NCBI GenBank assembly: GCA_021234155.1
Contig: JAJEKV010000114.1
Location: 699,654-763,653, forward strand
DNA length: 64,000 nt
Direction of reading: 5' to 3'
Origin: Isoetes taiwanensis
Lineage: Eukaryota; Streptophyta; Lycopodiopsida; Isoetales; Isoetaceae
The notes under the pieces are model-generated. The model worked only from the letters and a program-made list of their open reading frames with translations. It made no database searches and was not told the origin of the DNA. Positions 23,683-34,080 of the stretch are shown piece by piece. Made by a program: the position numbers and the translations under genes. Position 1 is the first letter of the stretch. Each line of letters starts with the position of its first letter.

Positions 23683-24280
23683 TGTTTGGGGTGCAGGTTG
23701 GGAACTCCTGCAAGACGACCCTCTGTGAGGACCCTTGGATCTAACAAGGGAGATCCGGGGGACTATGTCCGCGGAATTTGCAAGAAAAGAACAAAGAAGA
23801 AGAAAGCGGAGCAGAAAAGAACAATGAGAGGAAAATGATATGCTTCCTTGATATCAGCGATGAACATACATGAGCTCTCGCAATTGAGAGAAGGCCGAAA
23901 AGAGACAAGACTCAAAACTCATCTAGCCCTCATATGCTAGCTCTACTCATATATATAGTACAATGGCCTCGGCCCAATATGAACACTTTCGGACTGATCT
24001 AGGTGCCGACTCACGGAAGGAGGCTGATTCTGCGATAATGTTGGCGGTGCCTCTTGAAATGCCTAGAATCACGCCTGGCCCTTTTTGCAGGCGGTGCGGG
24101 TCATCAATTGTCTGGCGGCGCCTCTTGTTGTGCCGGACGAGGCTTTTATTTGCGTGGTGCTTTTGCTTGGTCTTCTGCTGAGCCTTTGATGGCTGACCCA
24201 TGCCTGTCTGTGGATCCTTGAGCTTGACCTGGTCCGTCGTATGCATGAATAGTCCTGAACCAGGAGGCACAGGACTAACA
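23683..24280 (-). repeat. Ty3 element 5' LTR
   Basis: 598 bp, starts TGTTTGGGG and ends CTAACA on the plus strand, paired with 13233-13828. The bases just inside (below 23683) do not start with TGG on the coding strand, so I cannot identify the primer-binding site. Confidence 0.9.
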
Positions 24281-26019
24281 AGATTGTTTCTCCATTGTTT
24301 TCAAGGTATGATTCAAAGATCCCACATGAAAATTCGAATCATCAGGCCAGAGGCCCAGTGAGAAATGGCCCAAGGCACCTACACCATGGCCATGCATGAG
24401 AGCACCTGTAACACTCACCTTCAATCGTTCACCCCTCCATATAGACTTTGCTAGCTTTTCTAGACGAGGAACCATGGTCTTATTCTGATCCATCTTATCA
24501 TGTATAATGGTTAAAGCATGTTCAGGAGATCGATGAGACAAAGCTCTCCATGACCACTAGAGACTCCTGCATGAAAGTTGGGCTGTCATGTGAGACTTCC
24601 TTTCTACGGCAAGCTCCCTTCTTTCATTTGGATCGCTAGTCTTGGCAAGCTTCTCCTTTATCACAATACAGGTATTACATTTAGAAAATGCTATCCTTTT
24701 AGCGATTGCTACCTCTGAGTGGTTCTCCTTCCATGCTGACAAGAAGGACGAGGGAGAAACATGTTTTCCTGTCATCTCGTGCACGGTAATATCTACCTCT
24801 TGATGTATGTCCTTTTTAGTCAAGATGGAAGGTAATCTCTTCACATTCTCTCTAGTGCCTCCACTCGTAACTTTTGAACGGTGTGGCATAGTCTCAGCAT
24901 CTTCATCTATATACATAGATAGCACAGCAGTTCCGGCCAGTGTATGAGATCTTGTCTTTTTAGATCGGAGTTTCCATGCTCCGCAATCCTGTGGCCACTC
25001 AAGAATAGCTTTCTCCATTTGTAAAATGTAGAAACGGGTATACCATAAGCTCTATGCCATGCCTTCACGCAGACTTGCTTGTTGTTCAGCATTAGCTTTG
25101 TGACAGTTCCATTCTCTGAGCAAAGATCTAGCATATTGTACGCAAAATTTGTGCGTTCTGAGCTTTTCATGTTCCAGTAAAAGGTCCTCATGTAGGCTAT
25201 CTCTTTAAATGTGAAATTAGCACAACATCTCTTCAAGCAGCAGAGCGAGGACCTGAACTCCAAGATAGCGTCAGTTGTGGTTTTCCTTTCACATTTGTTT
25301 AGGGCGGAGCGTGGTCTGGCCCTTTTAACCATGTGGTATTGTCTTTTTTTTTTTGTATTCCAACCTCCGGCCTGATGACATAAGGTTCTTTCTCGACCTC
25401 TGTCTTCGTCACTACTGTCTACTAGAACCAATGCTATTGGCCATCTCACCAAATCATGCACCTACGGCAATTCTGCACAAGCCTGAAAGCGCATAGAAAT
25501 ATTTTCGGGCATGGGGAACAGGTTCATAATAGAAACCCCTATCCATTCTTCACCCAGCTTCATGTCAGACACATCATGGTTTGGATCTGCGAAGACGATG
25601 ACACCTGAAGCATATGGCATATTGCAACACTCATGCAGTAACGCGCATGTCTTCTCCACTAGTTGATCTCTAGAAATCCCATGCACTTCACTTGCTTTAC
25701 TGTTTTCTGCACTGTCATTTTCTTTGACCTGCCAATTTATCCGTTTAATCTGACCAGGTGGCGTGCAGTATTCGAGTGCTGCATGGAGTTCATTCTTAAT
25801 GTCGCTTTTGCACCAAAGAACAAAGCTACCGATAGCTTCACCTAGCTTGTCCAATTCCGGTTCGGGAAACGGAAGTGGTATCTGGGCATCAAACACAACT
25901 ACAACAGAAACTACTATCAAATCCTCTGGCACAGGAACGTTGTGGTGGTGCATGAAGTTGTGCACTCTGCCTTCAGCCACTTTCTTCCCCAACAGGTAGA
26001 ATGACTGTAAAGCTTCCAT
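24281..26019 (-). pseudogene. Transposase-like gene 1, 5' half (DUF8039-like plus Cys-rich region)
   Basis: Start proposed at ATG 26019. Residues 1-185 (25462-26019) include GKKVAEGRV and GEAIGSFVLWCKSDI, which resemble the DUF8039 segment found in plant mobile-element proteins (recall, not a search). An in-frame TAG at 25462-25464 interrupts; the same frame then continues 184 codons with DLVRWPIALV, the Cys cluster CCLKRCC and VCVKAWHRAYGI. After a shift, 24557-25018 carries CNTCIVIKEKL and a second piece (24286-24541) carries SHRSPEHALTIIHDKMDQN and MHGHGVGALGHF. The gene is then cut by the Ty3 element and resumes at 13227. I infer a transposase of a DUF7869-type element; a domesticated gene is the alternative. 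It is divergent from gene 2. Confidence 0.65.
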
Positions 26020-26490
26020 CCTACAAAACAGGTCAGATTTTGCTCGTCAACATCGCGATCGCGATCCTCTGGACCACATTGGCAGAAACGTAACTGAGGG
26101 ACAGTATTCATGGCCCCATCAAATATTATTTTATGAGCTCAGCTCTAACTAAAATCTTCTTCATCTCTCTAACTAAAATATATATGGCCCACTCAAAAAT
26201 CATTTTACTCTAGGATTTCAGGACAGAATACCTCCACAAGATCGCAGTCTCGCGATTATTTCGAACGAGCAGATTTGGAACGTGTACCTGACGCTGCATT
26301 AAACGAAAATAACTCAGCAGGATCGCAGTCGCGATTCCTTCAGGCAGAGATCCGAGCCTGTGCAGTTGAACAAGAAAACCCTACCCGAGCTAGTCTTCCA
26401 AATTGGCTGTAAACGTAAATGTTAATTGCAACTGTTATTTCCACAACAAATGTCACTTTCACTATTAATTAGAATGGAGAACTGTCTTAA
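26020..26490. promoter_or_regulatory. GC-rich palindromic motifs between genes 1 and 2
   Basis: Three related motifs stand out in AT-rich DNA: CGCGATCGCGATCC near 26056, CCACAAGATCGCAGTCTCGC (26234-26253) and ACTCAGCAGGATCGCAGTCG (26312-26331). The 15-mer ACTCAGCAGGATCGC recurs exactly at 29334 and, inverted, at 33387-33401. Likely transposase- or methyltransferase-binding subterminal repeats, by inference. Confidence 0.5.
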
Positions 26491-26491
26491 T

Positions 26492-26785
26492 TTAGCACCC
26501 ATATAGCAGATCTATACTCGTATAAGGGAGATCACCCAATTTAAGGTGATGGACTGCACCATTAAGGGCAGAGAGATAAGCATCTTTGGGTCTGCGCTGT
26601 GCTCTTTGCAAGGCATATTTATGCCCAATATTAGGATCATCTTGTAGCCCCACTATAAAGGCATCGATTGAGCCATTCCATGCCTGAAACCGAGCTGCTA
26701 AGCCGTCCATTACTCCATTCTTCCAATAAATGCACCATTGATGGGCGGGCTCCCTTAGCAGATTACAGAGAGCCATAAATAGCAT
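26492..26785 (-). CDS. 97-codon ORF of unknown function
   Basis: Minus-strand frame with balanced composition (WCIYWKNGVMDGLAARFQAW, then HKYALQRAQRRPKDAYLSAL). I recognise no family. It is upstream of and in the same orientation as gene 1, so it might be a 5' exon of it or of a LINE-related protein. Chance frame is possible. Confidence 0.2.
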   Translation of the reverse strand: MLFMALCNLLREPAHQWCIYWKNGVMDGLAARFQAWNGSIDAFIVGLQDDPNIGHKYALQRAQRRPKDAYLSALNGAVHHLKLGDLPYTSIDLLYGC

Positions 26786-26789
26786 ATAC

Positions 26790-27680
26790 CATATTAGGGA
26801 TGGTGTTATTACACAAAATCAATGTAATAGGCTACTAACAATGTAATAACCGGATTTTTGGTTTCGTGTTGCCGGAGGAAGCGCTGGCGCACCGCTTGGC
26901 CGGTTAGGGCTTTAGCCCTACGGCCGTACATGCTCATCCGGCCCTGCCTGCCCAATTCGGCCATGCCAGAGGAGAGTTTTTTTGGATGGCGGAAGGATGG
27001 GTAAGGGCAGCAACGAGGCAATTGGGGCCAGCCGAAGGGATTTCTCCTGCTTTGATTTTGAGCAACAAGGATCGTTCATCCAGGTGATCCTTATTTCATC
27101 CTAATAATCTGGCAGGAATCTTCCTTCCTTTTCCACATCTTGCTGGCAGAATGTACATAGAATAGGAAGATGGAGACAACAAGTTCTGTTCCTTTATGTA
27201 GCTATAGCAGATTGATTAGTCAGATTTCAAGACTTGTTGGCATATTAGGTGTCTTCTCACAGTTTATAATTTAAAATTTGGGCTCACGGAGAGTAGTCTA
27301 GTGGGTTGGGCTTATTCTAAGTCTAACCAGCTTCAAGATGATTGTTTGAAGTCTCTGTAATTTTTCCATCAATTTAAGGAATTTGGATGATCAAGAGGTC
27401 ATTTGGTTACAAAGAATCAGAACTTTAAAAGCCTGTGGCAGCTTTAAGAATAGTGTGGCAGCCTATTCTAATTTTATTGTTGCTTCCATCCATATATTCT
27501 ATGTATATGTGGAGATTTTTATGTATCCTAGCAGTTTGTGATGGGTTTACTAGATCGAAGTCTTGAAATTCAAGTGGGCGGGAGACCTTGGATTTCATTT
27601 TACGATGGAGGGTTTGTGGATGGATAGATTCTTGAATTCTTACTTGTAAGTGAACATGATGATCTAGAGGCATCTCCAAC
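26790..27680. other. Spacer, no feature assigned
   Basis: No coding signal. A 70-codon minus-strand frame (26809-27021) is GC-richer than its surroundings but matches nothing I know. Confidence 0.3.
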
Positions 27681-28300
27681 AATGCACCATTTTGGGATCA
27701 TATTTTTAGGGCTGGGCTATGGTCTAGTTGGTATTCATTGGATTGATTTATGGCGAGCTAGGAGATTACCTTTGCCTTTATAATGGGAATGTTAGGTCTT
27801 CGGGCATAAGAGTTGGATAATTATTTGTCTACATGTCCTTTTTACATTTCCTCAGATTTTGGTTCATGTTTTACTCCTCCGGTTTGCAAAGGATCTTTGA
27901 AAATCTTTCTAGGGCTTAATCTATATGTGGCCATTAAGGGTAGCAGAAGGCACTTTCTGATTGGGCTAACAAATGGATCAGGTGTTGGAAACCATGGAGA
28001 GGTTCCTATAGTAATTGGTTTTAGCAGAAGAAGGATGGTTTTCCACTATAGTATGTTGAAGCCGAAGAAGATGTTGAATGACTCCATTGCTAGTACTTAA
28101 CTTGTCCATTCATTCTACTTTATGTCAGTAGTTTCTTATTTTTCCCTGGATCTTCTGGTTTCCCCCCAGATATTCAGGGTTTTTTATGTGCTGGAATTCT
28201 TCCAATATGATTCTTATGGAATCATGTATGTGCTGTAACTTTATATCATATGAATGAATACAAAATCTACCGTTCCTTCAAAAAAAAATAAATAAATAAA
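27680..28300 (+). mobile_element. 5'-truncated LINE 3' end with poly(A)
   Basis: The plus strand ends with ATGAATGAATACAAAA (about 28250), CCTTCAAAAA and A/TAAA repeats to 28300. The same end signature occurs on the minus strand at 5546-5600. The body upstream has lost coding sense; the 27813-28100 frame is unassigned. I found no convincing target duplication, so the 5' limit is approximate. Confidence 0.45.
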
Positions 28301-29186
28301 TGGTGTGGTTGTCGAGAGACGCAATCATAAATAATTTGAGGCTAGAATTCTAGAAAACCCCTTCTGAGTTCCAAAAATACAAAATACTCTTATCTAGCAC
28401 ACAGGAATTACAAAATCCTCTCAGCTAGCACTTTGAAATCACATATTACTCTTATCTATCATACATAAACAACAAAACAGCACTCACCTCCTGAATTGAG
28501 TGATGTCGGGCAGCATATGCAGTGAAGACCCTAGGATTGTGAACCCTGGCAGCTCGTGAAACTCGAGCGCCTTCAAGAACAGATCGGGGACCTTCAAGAA
28601 CAGTTAGGACGCCCTCAGGAACAGATCCGGCGCCGAGGGGACGGCTTCGCTTGAATTCAAAATTGAATCCCGCCTTGAGAGCGGAAGCGAAATTGATTAC
28701 TAATTTGAAGCGTAAAGGCTGTCCTTTTCCATCCGTAACTCCTCATACGGACATGCGGAAAAAGATTGCTTTATTAAGGTGGCGCCATTATTAAGCGGTG
28801 ATTTACGTCATGGGGATGTGGTTGCATGTCTCCCTCAAAGGTACGAGATTTTGAATCCGGACGTCCAAGTCCAGAGGTACCTCTTGTCCGGAACATGTCT
28901 TCATTAGAGCAAATTTGTTACGCCTCCATAAATGATGGCGACTGCATTAATGGTGTATAATTAATGATGCCGGCTGCAATAATGGCGTACAATTATGGCG
29001 CGTCAGAATTCACACGTGTGGCATTAAGTTCGGGTGTTCCCGGGAGTACTATTTATTCTCAGAATTCGCTGAAATTTTTTTTAAGGGGCGGCGCCATCGC
29101 GAAATTCAGCGCCTACGACTCAATTGTGCCTTGATGTCGCGCGTAGAGGAAAGCCACTTTTCACTCTTTTCCGGTGCCCGCGATCC
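28301..29186. other. Upstream region of gene 2, with short minisatellite
   Basis: At 28568-28634 three units of about 22 bp share CTTCAAGAACAG or CTCAGGAACAG. From 28900 to 29010 there are three AATGGCGACTGC-like blocks. Otherwise no feature. This is the presumed promoter region of gene 2. Confidence 0.4.
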
Positions 29187-29341
29187 ATGGCACCTAAAGC
29201 CAGTGTCAGAGAAGGTAAGATTTCGTCCCCTCAGCTCATGAAGATCGCGGCCGCGTTTTTTTTCAAGAATGCTTGTTTTATTTTACACTTCATGTTTTCA
29301 TTTTAACTTTGTTCTCAGAGAATCCTTGTTAGAACTCAGCA

Positions 29342-29490
29342 GGATCGCGGCCGCGATCTTGTGGAGTGCTTTCGGCCAGATCGGCGCTGCGATCTTCACG
29401 GAGTGTTCGGCGGGATGTGCGGCAGCGATCTTGTGGAGTCTTTCGGCCCGGCGGGATCAGCGGCCGCGATCTTGTAGGAGTGCTTTGTGG
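29342..29490 (+). repeat. Four-unit GC-rich tandem array inside intron 1 of gene 2
   Basis: Units start at 29343, 29379, 29414 and 29455, each 35-41 bp and built as GATC…GCGATCTT…GGAGTG/C, with a self-complementary core (GATCGCGGCCGCGATC in the first). A single related core is at 29241-29255. The array begins with the 15-mer shared with both flanks. It lies wholly in the predicted intron 29215-29538. A binding-site array is my inference. Confidence 0.6.
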
Positions 29491-30692
29491 TTTAGTTTCG
29501 TAGCATCAGCTTTAACACAACAATTCTTTTGCTTGCAGCTTTGGATTTGTTTCGTGGTCCGGATGTTGAGCCCACCAAGATCATCACACGTTCAAATGAA
29601 AGGAAATGGTGCATTGAAATTGCACAAGCAATTCCTCAAACTAAAGGTGACTTGAGAAAAAGACTTGTGCTTGTTCCTCGGTTGGCAAGAAAGTTGAGGA
29701 CATACAACAGATAGGGATAGTGATTGCTATGTGGGAGGGCATTGTGGGAGGATACACAGCAATTGCAGTTCCTTGATGCGCGGAAGTGAGCGAACTCGAC
29801 CCCCGCGATGGCGACTAGCAAGTTGAACAAAGCAGGCATTAGGAAAAAATGTTCCCACTAGTGCAAAAGGATGTGGTGGGGCTGCGGTCATATGAATCTG
29901 TCTCTATCACGGAATAAAGGGAAGCGGGGATATATCGCATGCGGTTTTCGGCATGCGGGGAAAGGTTTGCTAGCAGACAAGAAACCACCGAGCATTGCAT
30001 TGAAAGCTAAGCGTGATGAGAAAATGCCCTCGGTCATGGACACAAACTGGCTAAGAGTTCAGGCCAAGAAGAAGAATGTAAGGCCTACACCCATAGCAGA
30101 GGACTCTTCCCAGACCAGAGCCCTGTCTGTAGAGCCTGTTACCATGGCCCTTCCTTCAGCCATTATTGATCCTACGACCTCGGCTATTTGTGCTCCCCGC
30201 CTTGAAGGAGATGTTGGTCCCCAACAAGATATCAAAGTTCACGATCAACCTGCGCAAGTTGACAACATCAGATAGTGGAGAGCCTTCGTCATCTCGCACG
30301 CCCCCTTCTGTCACAGGTTTATCTTCTTCGAAAGCCTTGGCATGGCCCGTTATACCTGAACTGCCAGCTGAGCTTAAGTTCAATCCCGAGGAAGAACGTA
30401 AGTTGGCTGAGCAAACTGCACAGAAGCTTGAACAGTTTAAGCGGTTTTATCCACTTGGTGTGAACTGGTTTATGAAGGTATCTATTTTTTATTGCGAGCC
30501 AGCTCCTGCTAATCTTACCCATCGAATGCGTTCGAACGACCATGTGCAAACACTTGTGAAGAGCTTCAAGACGTATCCCTCTGAGAGGTCCTCACGGTGG
30601 CGTTGTCCCCTTTGATCCAATTACTAGGTGATTGTTATTATCCATCATATTTGTTTTGTGGTTTCTTAACTAATCGGTGCGCATTATTTCAG

Positions 30693-30929
30693 GAAAAAGA
30701 TCATCTGGAGCATCTGAAGGGCAAAAATTTTTGGATAATTTATGGTAACCATAGTATATGTGCGGCTCAATTGCTTTGCGGTGTTGTCGGAGAACTGGAA
30801 CAGCGGCTTGAGTTTGCTAAAGCCTACGCCAGGAGAAGGACCAGAGTGCTGAATGGAAATTTGTCAGATAGAGAATATATTGAATTGAGCATTGATTGCA
30901 ATGAAGTCATTGCAAACACAGGTATCTGA
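30693..30929 (+). CDS. Gene 2 exon with ParB-like core
   Basis: Starts after a TTATTTCAG acceptor; the preceding exon probably ends at 30627 before GTGATT, although the phases do not join without an indel. Encodes EKDHLEHLKGKNFWIIYGNH, then SICAAQLLCG, then a charged helix-rich segment. The GNHS element occupies the place of the GxHR motif of ParB-like nuclease and sulfiredoxin folds. Final Arg is replaced by Ser, so catalysis is doubtful. Confidence 0.45.
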   Translation, partial: EKDHLEHLKGKNFWIIYGNHSICAAQLLCGVVGELEQRLEFAKAYARRRTRVLNGNLSDREYIELSIDCNEVIANTGI

Positions 30930-31431
30930 GAGAGCCGATGAGATTTTGCAACAACTTCGGCATCAACACAAGGCATATGGATGTCCTCACTTAAAGAACC
31001 CATTGGTCTTGCTACAACATCGGCATGGAAGGTATTTTGTATTTTTAGCTCACCAACATGGCGGCAGCGATTTACGACCATTTATTTTTCGGGACTTCCA
31101 CGAGATAGCTACTACAACATTGAAGGTGAAGGAGCTAAAAGATGAAAAGTTCATTTTATGGAGGGCGTGTCTTCAAAAATAATGGAAGTGGCCAACAAAT
31201 GGGTGAAAGCGAAAAACTGTGATGAACATGGGGATCTACGACAAACCAGCGAAGGACTTCTTCAACAAAACTTGGCTAAGATACCTTAGAGGCATGTCTA
31301 ATGCAGAGGTTTCTCAGCTGCTTGATGAGATTTTGGAAGGAAAGACATACCTTAAGGTGCATGCGGGATATCACGGCCAGGTATGATTGCAAGCATATAA
31401 CATTAAAGCTTGACCTTCATGCGCGGAGAGA

Positions 31432-32298
31432 TTGTGTCCTATGCTTCCGGCTTGCCCGGAAAGAATACTCTTCTTTGAAGAAGCTGTTGTCGAGTTTTCT
31501 TATTTCAGCGAACAAGCGGTTCTTGATATTTTCGATTCGGATACAGAATACGTGAAGTCCAATTACAACAAAGATCATGTCGTGGGTAATTTGCCCGTGG
31601 CATTTTTAGAACCGATCAGATCGATTTTGAAGCCTGAAGAGGCCATCAAAATCAAGCAGAAAAAAAATGTTGTTCATGCAGTGACAAGGGAAGGGATTCC
31701 TACGTCCACTCCAGTATCTGAGAATGCAACACTGGTGTTCATTGACATCAGGGGGTTCTCTACATTATGGTCCTGCAAAAAGTACATGGAGCTCTTTACA
31801 AGAATATCCAGCATGACAACTGCTAATATTTATCACCTGGTTATTCTGATGCGGTCTGTGAACTTGCCAGATTGCTTGTACAGCCAAAAGCAGATTCAAG
31901 GCGGCTCCCATATTTACGTATACGTGTATGACGAAAGGGGATGGGTGAACAAGAAAAGGGTAAAGGAGTATCAGTATTACATCACCCATATGTGCATTAA
32001 CAGAAGCGACTCCAGGGTAACGTCGATATTGCCTGAGCTGGAGCTTCGTTTGATACTGGTGAGCTCAGCACCAAAGAACACCCCCTTGCCACCAATGCAC
32101 AATCGCGATAATGAAGAAGCTGATGAGAAAATGAGAAAAAAATGGCAGACTTACTTCACGGGTAAACCAAGATACAAGTTTGTCGGAATGGAAGGTGATT
32201 ATGTGCTAAAGTGCCAGTTGAAGACATCATATGCTTACTACATTGTTGACCAGCTGGTGCCCAAGGATGGTTGTGTCCTTGACTTCTTCTCGGTTTGA
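31432..32298 (+). CDS. Gene 2 methyltransferase-like ORF (289 codons)
   Basis: Longest uninterrupted frame of gene 2 (first codon TTG, so it is an internal piece, not a full CDS). Residues 101-109 read LVFIDIRGF, in the place where a beta-class methyltransferase would have its D/N-P-P-Y/W catalytic loop; here the two prolines are lacking. Residues 282-287 read VLDFFS, motif I for AdoMet binding, and the shifted frame after 32298 supplies the following glycines and a GK-x-x-A-F-E block. Catalytic motif before motif I is the beta-class order, also seen in MT-A70-like and N4 enzymes. Missing prolines suggest loss of activity or a wrong alignment. Confidence 0.45.
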   Translation: MCPMLPACPERILFFEEAVVEFSYFSEQAVLDIFDSDTEYVKSNYNKDHVVGNLPVAFLEPIRSILKPEEAIKIKQKKNVVHAVTREGIPTSTPVSENATLVFIDIRGFSTLWSCKKYMELFTRISSMTTANIYHLVILMRSVNLPDCLYSQKQIQGGSHIYVYVYDERGWVNKKRVKEYQYYITHMCINRSDSRVTSILPELELRLILVSSAPKNTPLPPMHNRDNEEADEKMRKKWQTYFTGKPRYKFVGMEGDYVLKCQLKTSYAYYIVDQLVPKDGCVLDFFSV

Positions 32299-33042
32299 TC
32301 TTGCTTCCCGTGTAAGCCTTAATGCAAGGAAAGAAAAGTATTGCATTCGAAAGCCAAGTAAAAGTATCTTGGATTTCTTAGGGCTTTCTTGGATAAGCTT
32401 GAAAAATGGTTTGCGAGGGAATCGGGGGGAGGCAGGATGATGAGGAGAAAGCAGACACTACAAATGAACCTGACAAGATCAATATAAATATTACCCAGAA
32501 AACAGATATATCTAAGCTTGATGAAATCTTGGATCAAATGGATGAGAAGAGCTACGAGGAGAGGATCACGTGAGACGAAAAGACTTTTAGAGTCTGAGAG
32601 AAAGGTATTAATCTTATTTGCTAGAGCCTATGTTTCAAAAATTGAGGGCTTTAAACAAAAATTTGATGCCTACATGCCTTTCTGACGACAGGGTCAAATT
32701 CGAATACATAGGAATCAGCGAGGAACTAGCATCGGGGAGGGTGAGCCAAGTGGTACACAAAGCACCAGTTGTAACCAAAAAAGCTCTTCCATACACGAAA
32801 TGCATTGTGGTGTCCAAAATGGCGCATCGGTGGAAGGCAGCGCAATGGATACTGAGACGGAAGAACCGGATCCACATCTCCAAGTCCTTGCACATGCCAT
32901 GTCTGTAGACATCCCGGATGTAACATGCTATACAGAGATGGACACAGCCGAGGTTATAAAAAGGGGCCAGGAACATGTTGCTAGGATATCTGGGGAGTTA
33001 GGTGTTGTACCTGAATCAGTATCAAAAACCCAGATGGAGTAA

Positions 33043-34080
33043 ATTCTGCACCTCTGGCAAACAATCGTACACTGCTATTTCTAAGGAATATAATCTATAG
33101 GGGTTTGAAGAATTGCACAATTTTGTGTTTTTTATTATTTTGAGTTTTATTTCTTGTCTAAACTTTCGTTGACGTGATCATTGCTAGCACTTTCTTAGGT
33201 TGTTTGCCTTCTGCAGACTTCCTCTAGCTTAAGAATTCGAATCAAAAGGGGTAGCTAAACAGCTCAAAATGTTCGCCGCCGCGATCTTCGCTATTACTTT
33301 GTTTTCCTTTCATCCATATGTACACCTGTACGGACTTGTGATCTTATTTCCATGGGTTAGCTAAGCAGCTTCAAATCTTCGTCGTCGCGATCCTGCTGAG
33401 TATTTTTACTCTTTCTTGTGGACAGCTCTTACTCTGAAAGGAGCTTGGGATAGCCTTATAAATGTCGAATTCGGATACATCGCTGGTTGTGGCAGAAAAT
33501 CATAAAAAAAACGGCAACTTTTACTCAGTTGCAACCACTTACGGTGTTTTATAGAGAACCAAGAACCTATTTCATGCTAAACGAGAATTCCGAAATTCTC
33601 TAATTAATTAATTCTTGCTTCTACATGGGCAACAACCCATTACATGGGATGGCTTTTTAGACTCTCTCTCTCATAAGCCATGGATAGGCTGATGATCAAG
33701 TTTTGGTTTCAAAAATGTCAGGTTTACAACAACGGTGTCATCACCTATTTTTTCTTTTATAAGAATTATGGACCGCCATGAGGCAATGGGTCTTTAGAAA
33801 GATAACGGGATGTTGAAAATCATAATATTAACTAGAATCCTAAATTTTGAAGTAGCAACCTGGTGCTCTGCATTTAGGGAGCTTGGTTCCTTTGCTGAAC
33901 TTTTGCTGGGCATTTTTGGTTGCTAGTTCTTTGCCCATCATTTCTATTGTCCAATTCTCATCATAGATGGATCTTTTTGGAAAGTTAAAGTTCCAGCACT
34001 CCAAATGGAAATATCGAGGTTCAAATCCCTCGTTGTTGAGCTCATATATGGGTTGTTAAATGTCACGATAGGCTGCAGTA
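33043..34080. other. 3' flank of gene 2 with a duplicated motif-bearing block
   Basis: Two related blocks, at about 33250-33300 and 33357-33410, share TAGCTAA(A/G)CAGCT, TCAAA and a GC-rich core (CGCCGCCGCGATCTTCG and GTCGTCGCGATCCTGCTGAG). The second contains the inverse complement of the 15-mer at 26312. From 33410 to 34080 I see nothing except a hairpin CGAGG/CCTCG around GGTTCAAATCC near 34016, a possible tRNA T-arm relic. Confidence 0.4.

Larger units (their letters stand above)
13233..24280 (-). mobile_element. Ty3/gypsy-type LTR retrotransposon, 11,048 bp
   Basis: Two direct LTRs (13233-13828 and 23683-24280) start TGTT and end AACA. The 5-bp AGATT occurs at 13228-13232 and 24281-24285 as target duplication. 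Coding order on the minus strand is gag, zinc knuckles, protease, RT, RNase H, integrase, which is the Ty3 order. A purine tract (GGTGGGGGAG) abuts the left LTR, marking it as the 3' LTR. All ORFs are broken and the LTRs differ by many substitutions and indels, so the insertion is not recent. It sits inside gene 1. About 3.9 kb between integrase and the 3' LTR is unusual. Confidence 0.92.
29187..33042 (+). pseudogene. Gene 2: ParB-like plus beta-class DNA methyltransferase-like protein
   Basis: Exon 1 starts at ATG 29187 (MAPKASVRE) and ends at 29214 before GTAAGA. Exon 2 starts at 29539 after a TTGCAG acceptor; the join keeps frame (phase 1) and gives LDLFRGPDVEPTKI. Around 30400-30560 comes FYPLGVNWFMKV, then a His-Arg-containing SNDHVQTLVKSF. 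Around 30730-30790 comes FWIIYGNHSICAAQLLCG, the G-x-H core of a ParB/sulfiredoxin-like fold. The 289-codon frame 31432-32298 ends VLDFFS, and the shifted frame continues as a GL-x-L...ALMQGK block, together methyltransferase motif I. The C-terminus is acidic and ends at 33042. At least five frame shifts occur. Role inferred: DNA modification of the mobile element or its target. A ParB-methyltransferase combination is known to me from phages, not plants. Confidence 0.5.

Noticed and set aside
23547-23838. Plus-strand ORFs around the right LTR start
   Set aside because: Antisense to the Ty3 element, broken in the paired LTR, no conserved residues.
29240-29500. CpG-rich bacterial insertion
   Set aside because: GC richness is limited to the palindromic units; flanking splice signals and AT content are those of the surroundings.
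33990-34040. tRNA gene
   Set aside because: Only a T-arm-like hairpin is present; no acceptor, D or anticodon arm can be drawn.
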